A stretch of DNA of 33,788 bases from CAZQIO01 sp964593405 (GCA_964593405.1 CAZQIO010000004.1:1-33788), one strand, 5' to 3'; counted from the first letter of the stretch, positions 5,988-14,696 are shown. A program made the numbers and translations. Notes: a model not told the origin generated them from the sequence alone.

Positions 5988-8900
5988 AAAAAGAAGAATA
6001 TACAGCAAAAGATATTCAAATTTTATCAGGACTGGAACCTGTAAGGAAAAGGCCGGCAATGTACATTGGCTCTACTGGAATAGAGGGCGTTCACCATTTG
6101 CTAAAAGAGATTGTTTTTAATTCTTTAACCTACCGGACCCCGGTTTTAGTTGAAATTGGAGGGAAAATTCAAATTTTAGAAATTGGGAGTTTAATCGATA
6201 AGGCCTTTAAGGAGAATAAAGAAAAAATTGAAAGAGATTTTTCTGGTCAAACAGAGATTTTAAGAGGAATTGAAATGAAGGCCCTTTCTTTTGACCCAAA
6301 GACTTTAAAATTGGGTTTTTATCCAGTTTCTTCTTTAATTAGGCACAAAGTAAATAGTGAAATCTATCGAATCACTCTCCAAAACAACCGACAAATTGAA
6401 ATTACTCCTTATCATTCCTTATTTACTTTAAAAGAAGGAAAAGTAGTTCCAATAAAAGGGGAAGAAATTAAAATTGACACTCCGATTATCGTTCCTAAAA
6501 ATTGGCCAGAACCAAAAACACCAATTCGAGAAATTGATTTAGTGGATGAACTTTTAAAACTTTCTCCAAGAAAAACAAGAAAGATAAAAATTTATGGTTT
6601 AGCATCTTTTTTGAAGTCAAATTCAGAAATCTCTGAGAAAATAAAGGGAAACATTCCAAAAGTGAAAGTTACGAAAGGCAAAAACTCGAGAAAAAGAGAG
6701 GCTATTTGGCGAGATTATCTTAGATACGATTACCTTCCTTTCAATTTTATTAGGAAGCTTTCCCTTGCAGAAATTGAGAAAATTAAAAATCAATCGATCC
6801 TTTTGGGGGACAAAGGAGGTTTAAAACTCCCATCCAAATTAAAATTGAACCGAGAATTGGTTGAACTTTTAGGAATTTTTGCCGCTGAGGGAACGATTGA
6901 AAAGGAAAAAGGAAATTACAAAATAGTTTTTAGCTTTGGAACGAAAGAGAAAGAATTAATAAGTTATTGCCAAAAGTTAATCGAAAAAATATTCAAATTT
7001 AAACCCTCTCTTTATTATGCTCATTCAACCGCCCGAATCTTGAATATCAATTCTCATTTAGTAGGTTTGATTTTCAAAGAAATAATTAAAACAGGGGAGA
7101 ATAGCTCAAAAAAGATTGTTCCGGATTTAATCTTTAATTTGGAACGAGACTTGAGAGAAAGATATTTAATTGCTTTTATGGCTGCTGATGGTTATCCAAG
7201 TGATTTTTGGACAAAATGTTTAATTTCTAAAGTTTCCCCATTACAGGATGAAAAAAAGAAATTCATTTTAGTAACTAAGAATTGGGCAATGGCAATGAGA
7301 TTTGCCTATTTGCTCTCTTCTTTGAACAAGACCTATTCAATAAAATCTTCTTTTGCCATCGATTTCTATTGGAACACAACTTCCTCTTATATCAATTATC
7401 TTCCGACTCGAGAAATAGTTTCAAAAGTTTTTTGGGGTTGGCCTCACGAATTTTCTCTCAGTTTTTACGGAAACGGAGGGACGACCAAAACTAAAATTTT
7501 GTCACTTTTTAGAAAACAAAAGTTGGTTTTGTATTCGGGAAGTCTCGAATTTATGAATTCTGATTTGGGGGTTTTAAGAGTGAAGCGAATTGAAAAAATC
7601 AAATACAAAAGGCCTTATGTTTACGATCTTTCTATTCCAGGCTGCGAAAATTTTGTCGCTGGCTTTTCACCAATAATTGCCCATAATTCAATCGATGAAG
7701 CGATAATGGGTTATTGCAACGAGATCAAAGTTTCTCTTTTGCCAGGAAATAAAGCCAGGGTAGAAGATAACGGAAGAGGAATTCCAGTTGACATTCATCC
7801 CCAAACCAAAAAACCAGCCTTAGAAACAATAGTTACTACTTTGCATGCTGGCGCAAAATTTTCTGGAAAAGTTTACGTTTGCAGCGGTGGGCTTCACGGT
7901 GTTGGAATTTCAGCAGTCTGCGCTCTTTCTGAGAAAATGAGAGTTGACGTTTTTAGGGATGGCTATCATTGGTTTCAAGAATACGAAAGGGGCAAACCAA
8001 AAACTAAAGTTGAAAGGTTAGAAAAAACTCAAAAAAGGGGCACAATAGTTACTTTCCAGCCAGACCCAGAAATTTTTAAAGAAGTTAGGTTCGATTCAGA
8101 GAAAATTTTAAACTTTTTGAGACAGCAGGCGTTTTTAAACAAAGGATTAAAAATAATTTTTGAGGACAAAAGAGAAAAGCCAAAAAAGACTTTTTGCTTT
8201 TATTTTGAAGGAGGGCTAATTTCTTATTTGAAGTATTTGATCAGGGGGCAAGAAAGAATTCAAAAAAATCTCTTTTATTGTTCAGATTCAAAAAACGACA
8301 TTTTAGTTGAGGTTGCCTTTTGCTACACTAATGAATACGAAACTTTTGAAGAGGCCTTTGCCAACAACGTTTTCAACCCAGAAGGGGGAACTCATTTGAC
8401 CGGTTTTCGTTCAGCCCTGACAAAAACTTTGAACGATTGGGCAAGAAAGAATGGCTTTTTGAAAGAAGGAGATGAGAATTTCAGCGGTGAAGATACTAGA
8501 GAAGGGTTGACAGCTTTGGTTTCAATAAAGATCAAAGAACCTCAGTTTGAGGGGCAAACAAAAATGAAATTGGGAAATCCAGAGGCAAAATCTGCAGTTG
8601 AAACTGTAGTCTCTCAGCATCTTTTTGATTTTTTAGAAAAAAACCCATCAGATGCCAGGGCAATAATTGAAAAGTGCCTTTTGGCCCAAAAAGCAAGAAA
8701 GGCTGCAAAGGCGGCAAAAGAAACAGTCTTGAGAAAAGGGATTTTGGAAGGGTTGTCCTTACCAGGAAAGCTTGCAGATTGCACAACAAAAAACCCGGCC
8801 GAGGCTGAACTTTTCATTGTTGAGGGAGAGTCTGCCGGCGGATCTTCAAGGCAGGCAAGGGATAGACGTTTTCAGGCAATTTTGCCACTTAGGGGGAAAA

Positions 8901-9457
8901 TTTTGAACGTTGAGAAGGCAAGGTTAGACAAAGTTTTGGCATCAAAAGAAATAAGGTCTTTGATCGTTGCTTTAGGAACTGCCATTGCCGAGGATTTTGA
9001 TATTGAAAAAATAAGATACCATCGAATAATCATTACCTGCGACGCTGATGTAGATGGAAATCACATCAAAACTTTACTTTTGACTTTGTTTTATCGCTAC
9101 TTTAGACCAGTGATTGAAAAAGGTTATTTGTACATTGCCCAACCACCCCTTTACAAAATTCAATCTGGAAAAGAAGTAAAGTACGCTTATTCTGAACAAG
9201 AAAAACAAAAAATTTTAAACTCAATGAAAAAAACTTTTGGAGTTTCAATTCAGAGATACAAAGGGCTTGGAGAAATGAACCCTCAAGAACTTTGGGAAAC
9301 AACGATGAATCCAGAAAAAAGGGTTTTGATCAAAGTAACCATTGAAGACGCCAAAGAGGCAGACAAAATTTTTGACATTTTGATGGGAAAAGATGTTTTG
9401 CCAAGGAAAAAATTCATTCAGGCCTGGGCAAAAAAGGTTAAAAACCTAGATATTTAA
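5984..9457 (+). CDS. gyrB: DNA gyrase subunit B with in-frame intein
   Basis: The precursor has 1157 codons; removal of the 522-residue insert leaves 635 residues, a normal GyrB length. The GHKL ATPase core is seen in RKRPAMYIGST, HHLLKEIVFN joined to SIDEA, EDNGRGIPVDIHPQ and GGLHGVGISAVCAL. The transducer has QTKMKLGN. The TOPRIM part carries EGESAGGSSRQARDR and the DxD of CDADVDGNH, and RYKGLGEMNP lies at the end. GyrB hydrolyses ATP to drive negative supercoiling with GyrA. The ATG at 5984 (ATGA overlap with pheT) is preferred to an upstream TTG at 5966. The Asp before the metal-binding Asn in most GyrB is Phe45 here. The intein splits the ATP site between Asn46 and Ser, so splicing is needed for activity. 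Confidence 0.97.
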   Translation: MKKEEYTAKDIQILSGLEPVRKRPAMYIGSTGIEGVHHLLKEIVFNSLTYRTPVLVEIGGKIQILEIGSLIDKAFKENKEKIERDFSGQTEILRGIEMKALSFDPKTLKLGFYPVSSLIRHKVNSEIYRITLQNNRQIEITPYHSLFTLKEGKVVPIKGEEIKIDTPIIVPKNWPEPKTPIREIDLVDELLKLSPRKTRKIKIYGLASFLKSNSEISEKIKGNIPKVKVTKGKNSRKREAIWRDYLRYDYLPFNFIRKLSLAEIEKIKNQSILLGDKGGLKLPSKLKLNRELVELLGIFAAEGTIEKEKGNYKIVFSFGTKEKELISYCQKLIEKIFKFKPSLYYAHSTARILNINSHLVGLIFKEIIKTGENSSKKIVPDLIFNLERDLRERYLIAFMAADGYPSDFWTKCLISKVSPLQDEKKKFILVTKNWAMAMRFAYLLSSLNKTYSIKSSFAIDFYWNTTSSYINYLPTREIVSKVFWGWPHEFSLSFYGNGGTTKTKILSLFRKQKLVLYSGSLEFMNSDLGVLRVKRIEKIKYKRPYVYDLSIPGCENFVAGFSPIIAHNSIDEAIMGYCNEIKVSLLPGNKARVEDNGRGIPVDIHPQTKKPALETIVTTLHAGAKFSGKVYVCSGGLHGVGISAVCALSEKMRVDVFRDGYHWFQEYERGKPKTKVERLEKTQKRGTIVTFQPDPEIFKEVRFDSEKILNFLRQQAFLNKGLKIIFEDKREKPKKTFCFYFEGGLISYLKYLIRGQERIQKNLFYCSDSKNDILVEVAFCYTNEYETFEEAFANNVFNPEGGTHLTGFRSALTKTLNDWARKNGFLKEGDENFSGEDTREGLTALVSIKIKEPQFEGQTKMKLGNPEAKSAVETVVSQHLFDFLEKNPSDARAIIEKCLLAQKARKAAKAAKETVLRKGILEGLSLPGKLADCTTKNPAEAELFIVEGESAGGSSRQARDRRFQAILPLRGKILNVEKARLDKVLASKEIRSLIVALGTAIAEDFDIEKIRYHRIIITCDADVDGNHIKTLLLTLFYRYFRPVIEKGYLYIAQPPLYKIQSGKEVKYAYSEQEKQKILNSMKKTFGVSIQRYKGLGEMNPQELWETTMNPEKRVLIKVTIEDAKEADKIFDILMGKDVLPRKKFIQAWAKKVKNLDI
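6122..7687 (+). mobile_element. GyrB intein with LAGLIDADG homing endonuclease (522 residues)
   Basis: The inserted frame begins with Ser1 (SLTYRTPVLVEIGG) after Asn46 of GyrB and ends IIAHN, with Ser as the first C-extein residue. These are the nucleophile, the terminal His-Asn and the +1 hydroxyl residue of a standard class 1 intein. The block B motif is ITPYHSLFTL, with the TxxH at intein residues 95-98. The block F/G region is VYDLSIPGCENFVAG to the end. Between the splicing halves lie two dodecapeptides, ELLGIFAAEG (248-257) and RYLIAFMAADG (347-357), each with an acidic catalytic residue, as in DOD-type homing endonucleases. No stops or frameshifts are seen, so both splicing and homing activity may be intact. 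The endonuclease cleavage site would be the uninterrupted gyrB junction. Confidence 0.93.
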
Positions 9458-9458
9458 C

Positions 9459-9650
9459 ATGAAATTTTTTAGGAAAATTTTCCAATTTTTGAGAGAATCT
9501 TTTTTAGAGCTGAAAAAGGTTTCCTGGCCGACAAAAAAAGAGACTTTACAATATTTGGCGGTTGTGATTACAATTTCTTTAGTAGTGGCAATTTATCTCG
9601 GTGCCATAGATTATATTTTTTCAATCTTTTTGCGAAAATTTTTCTTTTAG
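9459..9650 (+). CDS. secE: Preprotein translocase subunit SecE
   Basis: This 63-residue protein has the SecE hallmark LKKVSWPTKKET at residues 18-29, an amphipathic helix before it, and one membrane span at about 31-57. SecE clamps the two halves of SecY in the inner membrane. The single-span form is normal outside the enterobacteria. It lies 1 nt after gyrB and 9 nt before nusG; secE-nusG-rplK is a widely conserved order. Confidence 0.95.
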   Translation: MKFFRKIFQFLRESFLELKKVSWPTKKETLQYLAVVITISLVVAIYLGAIDYIFSIFLRKFFF

Positions 9651-9659
9651 TTTAAATTC

Positions 9660-10205
9660 ATGCCAAAACAAAAAATCCCAAAAGAGAGAAAATGGTACGT
9701 TATCCACACTTATTCTGGTTATGAAGACGCGGTGGCAAAAAACTTAATGCAAAGAGTTAAATCTTTGGGAATGGAAGACAAAATTTTTAATGTTTTAGTT
9801 CCAAAAGAGAAAAAAATAAAAATTAAAGGGGGAAAGAGGGAAGTTGTTGAAGAAAAAATTTATCCAGGTTATGTTTTGGTCGAAATGATCGTCGATGATG
9901 ATTCTTGGTATGTTGTCAGAAACACTCCAAACGTTACTGGCTTTGTTGGTTCTGGCACCACTCCAATCCCTGTTTCTGATGAGGAAATAAAGGCTCTTTT
10001 GAAAAGAATGGAAATTAAAGAACCAGAATATAAAATTGAAGTTAAAGTTGGCGATTTAGTGAAAATTATCGATGGGCCATTTAAGGATTTTGACGGAAAG
10101 GTTGCTGAAATTGATGAGGAAAAAGGGAGGGTAAAGGTTTTGGTTAATTTGTTTGGCCGGGACACTCCGGTCGATTTGGATTATTTGCAAATTAAAAAAT
10201 TATGA
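9660..10205 (+). CDS. nusG: Transcription termination/antitermination protein NusG
   Basis: The 181 residues begin with the NGN domain (KWYVIHTYSGYEDAVAKNLM, YPGYVLVEM, NTPNVTGFVGSG) and end with a KOW domain from about 125 (VGDLVKIIDGPFKDFDGKVA). NusG binds RNA polymerase and links it to Rho or the ribosome. The length matches the standard two-domain form with no insertion domain. The stop overlaps the start of rplK by 4 nt (ATGA). Confidence 0.97.
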   Translation: MPKQKIPKERKWYVIHTYSGYEDAVAKNLMQRVKSLGMEDKIFNVLVPKEKKIKIKGGKREVVEEKIYPGYVLVEMIVDDDSWYVVRNTPNVTGFVGSGTTPIPVSDEEIKALLKRMEIKEPEYKIEVKVGDLVKIIDGPFKDFDGKVAEIDEEKGRVKVLVNLFGRDTPVDLDYLQIKKL

Positions 10206-10624
10206 AAAAAATTAAGGCAAGACTAAAACTTGAAATTGAAGCAGGAAAGGCAACTCCAGCTCCACCGGTAGGACCTGCTTTAGCTCCTCACGGAATAAAC
10301 CTCAAAGAATTTTGCGACAAATTCAACCTTGCAACAAAAGACAAGGTTGGTTTTTTAATTCCTGTTGAGGTTTTGGTTTTCGAAGACAAAACTTTTGAAA
10401 TGAGAATAAAACAACCTTCTACTTCCCAGCTTTTAAAAAGGGCAGCCGGAATTGACAAAGCCTCTCCAGAAGCTGGAAAGAGAATTGTTGGGAAAATTAC
10501 CCGGGAGCAATTGAGAGAAATTGCCAAAATTAAATTGCCAGATTTGAACACTAAAGATATTGAAAAGGCAATGAAAATTATTGAAGGACAGGCAAAAAGC
10601 ATGGGGATTGAAGTCGTTGATTAA
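10202..10624 (+). CDS. rplK: 50S ribosomal protein L11
   Basis: At 140 residues it has the standard L11 layout: the proline-rich N-terminal GKATPAPPVGPALAPHGINL and a C-terminal rRNA-binding domain with QPSTSQLLKRAAGI and GKITREQLREIAKIK. L11 forms the stalk-base GTPase-associated centre with 23S rRNA and stimulates EF-G and release factors. In most bacteria rplA (L1), rplJ and rplL follow; here a deoxycytidylate deaminase gene starts 2 nt later and no L1 gene is in the window. Loss of L1 has been reported for a parcubacterial subgroup, which fits but does not prove the placement. Confidence 0.97.
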   Translation: MKKIKARLKLEIEAGKATPAPPVGPALAPHGINLKEFCDKFNLATKDKVGFLIPVEVLVFEDKTFEMRIKQPSTSQLLKRAAGIDKASPEAGKRIVGKITREQLREIAKIKLPDLNTKDIEKAMKIIEGQAKSMGIEVVD

Positions 10625-10626
10625 AC

Positions 10627-11166
10627 ATGGAAAAGAGGCCAGAAAAAGACGAATATTATTTGGCAATAGCCAGAGAGATTGGTAAAAGGTCGACCTGTTT
10701 CAGAAACAAAGGAGGAGCGATTATTGTCAAAGACGATGTCATCGTTGCCACAGGTTATATTGGGGCTCCGAGAAAGACAAAAGATTGTTTTGAAAGAGGA
10801 GAATGTTTGAGGGACAAATTGAAAATTCCTCACGGAAGAAACTATGAAATTTGTCGCTCTGTCCATGCAGAGCAAAACGCCATAATTAACGCAGCCAGGT
10901 CTGGAAGCTCTGTTTTGGGAGGCGACCTTTACATTTGGGCAACAGACAGAGAAGGAAAGCCGGTGGATTCTTTTCCGTGTTTTATTTGCAAAAAAATGAT
11001 CATTAACGCCGGTTTGAACAGGGTAATTTGTGCCACCAGAGATGGAAAATACAAAGTTTTTTATGTTAAAGATTGGGTTAAAGAATGGCAAGAAAAAGAC
11101 ATTTTAGATGACAAGTTCCAATACGGAAAAGATTTAAACATTAAAGAAGGCTTCCAAAGTTTGTGA
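10627..11166 (+). CDS. Deoxycytidylate (dCMP) deaminase family protein
   Basis: The 179-residue protein is a zinc deaminase with the SVHAEQNAI motif (His80, Glu82) and PCFIC (Cys118, Cys121). It also has the family's extra segment with Cys residues between DCFERGEC and YEICRSVHAE, as in ComEB/dCMP deaminases. The expected reaction is dCMP to dUMP, feeding thymidylate synthase. ThyX is encoded next, with a 4-nt overlap (GTGA), so coupled expression is likely. RNA- or CMP-specific deaminases share the zinc motif, but the length and neighbours favour dCMP. Confidence 0.88.
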   Translation: MEKRPEKDEYYLAIAREIGKRSTCFRNKGGAIIVKDDVIVATGYIGAPRKTKDCFERGECLRDKLKIPHGRNYEICRSVHAEQNAIINAARSGSSVLGGDLYIWATDREGKPVDSFPCFICKKMIINAGLNRVICATRDGKYKVFYVKDWVKEWQEKDILDDKFQYGKDLNIKEGFQSL

Positions 11167-12002
11167 AAATAAAAATTGTCAAACCAAAAATTTGGAATTT
11201 CAAGGTTCAGGGAGGAAAAAAAGCCTGGCAAGAAGTTGTCTATTGTGCCAGGGTGAGCGGGGTTCCTCCAGAAATCAAAAATGAAAAAGTTTTTGAAATG
11301 ATTTTGAAAAACGATTACACTTCAGCGATCGAGCACGTAATAGTTAAATTTGATTTGAAAATGACAAAAGGTTGCAGCCCTGAATTTTTAGAGCACAGAA
11401 TAGCAAGTCACACCGGTTATTCAACAAGATACATTAAAGTTTCAGAGGGGTTTGGCAAAAAATTTTCTTTTTATGAAATAATTTTGCCTTGGCATTTTTT
11501 GAAACCGAAAGACAAAAAAACGAAAATTCAAAGAGAAATTTTTTTAAAAAGTATAAAAGAAAACCTTCAAAATTATGAGAATTTTTTAAAAGAAGGACTT
11601 CCTAAAGAATCTGCCAGATACATTTTGCCATTTTGCCAGGCAGTCGGAATTTATCATGTAACAATCAATTTGAGATCTTTGCTAAACCTTTTGGGATTGC
11701 GACTTTGCGTGAGAGCCTCTCCTGAGTTCAAATGTTTGGCTTCCCAAATTTATTTTAATTTGATAAAAAAATTACCAATAATGAGGGGGTTTTTAGGTTG
11801 CCGAGCGATAATGAGAGGCCTTTGTCCTGAAAACGAAGCCAGATTTCCAACAGATTGCCCATTCAAAAACAAAGATTCAGAAATTTTCATTCCGACTATT
11901 AAAGAGTTTGAGGCTGGCATTTTCCCTAAAAAATTTAATTTGGAAAAAATAATTGAAGCTCAAGAAAAGGTCTTTTTGAGGTTTGCAAAATGGGAAGGTT
12001 AA
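11163..12002 (+). CDS. thyX: FAD-dependent thymidylate synthase ThyX, divergent
   Basis: The enzyme transfers a methylene group from 5,10-methylene-tetrahydrofolate to dUMP using FAD/NADPH. The signature, usually RHRxxSxNxxSxRY, reads EHRIASHTGYSTRY (residues 77-90): the first Arg is Glu and the Asn is Thr, while HR, both Ser and RY are kept. YTSAIEHVIVKFD and the NLRSLLNLLGLRLCVRASPE helix also match. The 279 residues exceed the roughly 220-250 of typical ThyX; an insertion follows the signature and a Cys-containing tail lies near the end (LGCRAIMRGLCP). The start is GTG 11163, overlapping the deaminase stop. The altered motif makes it a divergent member but not obviously inactive. Confidence 0.85.
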   Translation: MKIKIVKPKIWNFKVQGGKKAWQEVVYCARVSGVPPEIKNEKVFEMILKNDYTSAIEHVIVKFDLKMTKGCSPEFLEHRIASHTGYSTRYIKVSEGFGKKFSFYEIILPWHFLKPKDKKTKIQREIFLKSIKENLQNYENFLKEGLPKESARYILPFCQAVGIYHVTINLRSLLNLLGLRLCVRASPEFKCLASQIYFNLIKKLPIMRGFLGCRAIMRGLCPENEARFPTDCPFKNKDSEIFIPTIKEFEAGIFPKKFNLEKIIEAQEKVFLRFAKWEG

Positions 12003-12676
12003 AAGTAAAAAAAGAAATTTTGAGAATCTTTTTTGCTACCTTTTTGTCTTTTTTATTTTTGATTTTGAGCCAAATTAAATTTGCCCCAATTTTGGGGACA
12101 AAAATGAAATTTTCTCTGGCTGTCTTTTTGGGTCCAACTTTGCCAAAAATTTTTGGAGGGTTTTTGGGAACATCTATAATATTTTTAACTCAGATTTTTG
12201 GCACAATTTTGGGAATTTTCAAATTTGAGGGAACAAAAGATATTTTCACTTTTTTTCCAATAGTTTTTGGAGGCATTTTTTTTGCCAAAATTTTCAAAAA
12301 AGAAAAGAAAGCTTTGCTCTTGCCTTTAATTTGCATTTTAATGTTTATTTTGCACCCAATTGGGCGCAAAGTTTGGTTTTATTCCCTTTTTTGGACAATT
12401 CCTTTAATTTTGTTTTTCTTTAAAATCCCAAAACTGAATTTGTTTTCAAATGCTTTAGCCACAGCTTTTGTTGATCATGCCGTAGGCTCTGTAATTTATC
12501 TTTATTTGCTTTCAATTCCAGCTCATTTTTGGGTTGAGGCCATCCCCCGCACGATTTTAGAAAGAATTTTCATTGGGGCCGGAATTTCTCTTTGCTACAA
12601 ATTAGAGAAAATTGCAATTGAACTTTTGCTTAAAATCCCATTTTTTGCCAAACTCAAATCTTTCGTTCTCACTTAA
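11990..12676 (+). CDS. Multi-pass membrane protein, possible ECF transporter S-component
   Basis: The 228 residues are highly hydrophobic, with about six predicted spans (roughly 10-28, 40-75, 85-100, 106-122, 128-146, 153-175) and a basic N-terminus. The ATG lies 13 nt inside thyX and the gene ends 1 nt before glyA. Features such as GTKMKFSLAVFLGP near the start and the HAVGSVIYLYLL to VEAIPRTILERI stretch recall S-components of energy-coupling-factor vitamin transporters, but no decisive signature is seen. Its place between a folate-using enzyme (ThyX) and the enzyme that makes the same folate form (GlyA) suggests import of folate or a related cofactor. That substrate is inference only. No ECF ATPase or T-component is in the window. 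Confidence 0.6.
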   Translation: MGRLKVKKEILRIFFATFLSFLFLILSQIKFAPILGTKMKFSLAVFLGPTLPKIFGGFLGTSIIFLTQIFGTILGIFKFEGTKDIFTFFPIVFGGIFFAKIFKKEKKALLLPLICILMFILHPIGRKVWFYSLFWTIPLILFFFKIPKLNLFSNALATAFVDHAVGSVIYLYLLSIPAHFWVEAIPRTILERIFIGAGISLCYKLEKIAIELLLKIPFFAKLKSFVLT

Positions 12677-12677
12677 A

Positions 12678-13928
12678 ATGAAATTGATTTTAAAAATCAA
12701 AGAAACCGTCAAAAAACACAACCTTTGGAGAAAAAATTGTCTCAATTTAATTGCCAGCGAAAATTTACTTTCTCCTTTGGCCAAAAAATATTTAATTTCT
12801 GATTTTTTGGGAAGATACAACGAACACTCAACAAAAAACGGAAAATTCATCTCTCACTACCAAGGAACAAAATTTGCAAACGAAATTGAAAAAATTTGCA
12901 ACAAAATTTTTTCTCAAAAATTTTCCACTCCTTTTGTTGACACAAGAGCAATCTCTGGGGCAGTGGCCAATTTAATAGTCTATCGTTCTTTTTTAAACCC
13001 AGGAGATTTCTTTTTAGCACCAGGGCTAACTTTTGGCGGCCATGTCTCTTCAAGCCATTTTGGAATTGCCGGGATTTGCGGTCTAAAAAGCATTGATTTG
13101 CCATTTGATGAGAAAAATTTTCAAATTGATTTGGAAAGAGCGATTCCCTTGATCAAAAAAACAAAACCAAAGCTAATCATGCTCGGAAGGTCAATGTTTT
13201 TGAGACCAGAACCAATCAGAGAAATTAGAAAAGAAACTGAAGCAATAATAGTTTATGATGCTTCCCATGTCTTTGGTTTAATTTTTGGAAAAACCTTCCA
13301 AGACCCCTTCAAAGAAGGAGCAGACATTATTACTTCTTCTACCCACAAAACATTTCCCGGTCCCCAAGGAGGAATTATTTTGGCAAAAAAAGATTTTCCG
13401 ATTGAACTTTGGCGGAAAATTCAAAGGACAATTTTTCCAGGAACAATTTCAAACCATCACATTTTCCGCTTGCCGGCCCTTGCCATCACCGCTTTGGAAA
13501 TGAAAAAGTTTGGCAAAAATTATGCAAAACAAACAATAAAAAATGCAAAAATTTTGGCAGAAAACCTTTTCAATTTTGGTTTTGATGTTTTAGGAGAAAG
13601 TTTTGGGTTTACTCAATCTCACCAAGTTATCGTTGATGTCAAAAAATTTGGTGGGGGAGAGGTGGTGGCAAAAAAACTCGAAAGAGCAAACATTATTGTT
13701 AACAAAATGGCTTTACCAAAAGATAAACCAAAAGATGCAACCAAAAATCCTTCAGGAATTAGAATTGGCACCCAAGAGGTAACCAGAATCGGAATGAAAG
13801 AAAACGAAATGAAAGAGATAGCCAAATTTTTCAAAGAAATTTTGATCGAGAAAAAAAATCCAGCAAAAGTAAAAAAGAAGGTAGTAGCTTTCAAAAAAAA
13901 TTTCCAAAAAATTCACTATTGCTTTTAA
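12678..13928 (+). CDS. glyA: Serine hydroxymethyltransferase
   Basis: The PLP enzyme converts serine and tetrahydrofolate to glycine and 5,10-methylene-tetrahydrofolate. Seen are LNLIASENLLSP, the substrate-binding YNEHSTKNGKF region, the aspartate of YDASHVFGL, and the PLP lysine in SSTHKTFPGPQGG (Lys224). The C-terminal domain contains SHQVIVDVKKFGG and SGIRIGTQEVTRIGMKE. The 416-residue length is normal. The ATG at 12678 is chosen because homology begins there; the frame is open further upstream, inside the membrane-protein gene. It follows that gene by 1 nt and is followed directly by the next ATG. Several loop residues differ from the E. coli enzyme, but catalytic positions are kept. Confidence 0.95.
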   Translation: MKLILKIKETVKKHNLWRKNCLNLIASENLLSPLAKKYLISDFLGRYNEHSTKNGKFISHYQGTKFANEIEKICNKIFSQKFSTPFVDTRAISGAVANLIVYRSFLNPGDFFLAPGLTFGGHVSSSHFGIAGICGLKSIDLPFDEKNFQIDLERAIPLIKKTKPKLIMLGRSMFLRPEPIREIRKETEAIIVYDASHVFGLIFGKTFQDPFKEGADIITSSTHKTFPGPQGGIILAKKDFPIELWRKIQRTIFPGTISNHHIFRLPALAITALEMKKFGKNYAKQTIKNAKILAENLFNFGFDVLGESFGFTQSHQVIVDVKKFGGGEVVAKKLERANIIVNKMALPKDKPKDATKNPSGIRIGTQEVTRIGMKENEMKEIAKFFKEILIEKKNPAKVKKKVVAFKKNFQKIHYCF

Positions 13929-14651
13929 ATGGAAAAAATTTCAAACCTAAAAAAAATCGTTGAAAATTTAAAAAAGAAAAAAAACGTTATTGGAATTTTT
14001 TTGGCAGGATCTTTTGCCAGAAAAGAAGCCCATCAATTTTCAGACATTGACCTTTATGTCTTGACAAAAAGAAAGGTTAAAAAAACTCTTTCTGACCCAT
14101 TCGACCCATTGCACATTACTTTTTTAACTCAGAAAGATTTAGAAAAAAGATTTAGAGATCAAGATTGGATTTTTTCAAGATGTCTAATTTTAAACGGGAA
14201 AATTTTCTATGACCCAAAAGGAATTTTAAAAAAATTAAAAAAGAAGGCAAAAAAATACCCAGAGGACATTCGCCAATTTGAATTGAGGGCAAATGTTTTC
14301 CATTCAAAATATCAACTCTCTCGGGCAAAATACGCTTTGTTAAAAAAAGATTTCCCGTCGGCAGTTTACTTTTTAATGAGATGCGCTCAGGAGATTTTGT
14401 TTTTCTTTTACGTTCTAAACAAAATGTATTTGCCATCAGAAAGGAAAATATTTGAAGAAAGGAAAAAAATAAAAATTAAACCAAAAAATTTTGAAAAAAA
14501 AATAATCAAGGGGGGATGCCTTGACCTTTCAGCTTCAGAAATTAAAAAAAGAATAAAAATTTTAGAGAGCTTAATTTTTGAGCTGGAAAAATTTTACAAA
14601 AAGGAGGAAAAAAATTGGAAAAAGGAATATTTAAAAACCGTTTCTTTTTAA
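13929..14651 (+). CDS. Nucleotidyltransferase-fold protein with helical C-terminus (MNT-HEPN-like)
   Basis: The first 110 residues hold a minimal Pol-beta-type nucleotidyltransferase motif, AGSFARKEAHQFSDIDLYV, with Gly27-Ser28 and Asp39/Asp41, the pattern for Mg-NTP binding. A third acidic position further on is not certain. The rest is helical and very basic, with a segment (HSKYQLSRAKYALLKKDFPS) like the HEPN-type helical domains paired with such transferases. Members of these families act as antitoxins or as antibiotic or tRNA nucleotidyltransferases; the actual substrate is unknown. The ATG directly follows the glyA stop, so it is in the same transcript. Its relation to thymidylate metabolism is unclear. 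Confidence 0.7.
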   Translation: MEKISNLKKIVENLKKKKNVIGIFLAGSFARKEAHQFSDIDLYVLTKRKVKKTLSDPFDPLHITFLTQKDLEKRFRDQDWIFSRCLILNGKIFYDPKGILKKLKKKAKKYPEDIRQFELRANVFHSKYQLSRAKYALLKKDFPSAVYFLMRCAQEILFFFYVLNKMYLPSERKIFEERKKIKIKPKNFEKKIIKGGCLDLSASEIKKRIKILESLIFELEKFYKKEEKNWKKEYLKTVSF

Positions 14652-14662
14652 CTGGCTTTATT

Positions 14663-14690
14663 TTGTCAAAGGAAAAAATTTTGATAAAAT
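14663..14690 (+). promoter_or_regulatory. Predicted promoter of tmk (leaderless)
   Basis: TTGTCA (14663-14668), a 16-bp spacer and TAAAAT (14685-14690) each match 5/6 consensus bases. The ATG of tmk is at 14697, exactly where transcription would be expected to begin. It sits in the only sizeable gap (45 nt) between glyA and gatB. Confidence 0.6.
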
Positions 14691-14696
14691 TTTGGT

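Noticed and set aside
10621..11091. 156-codon minus-strand frame opposite the dCMP deaminase gene
   Set aside because: It is a shadow of a strongly conserved gene and shows no family pattern itself.
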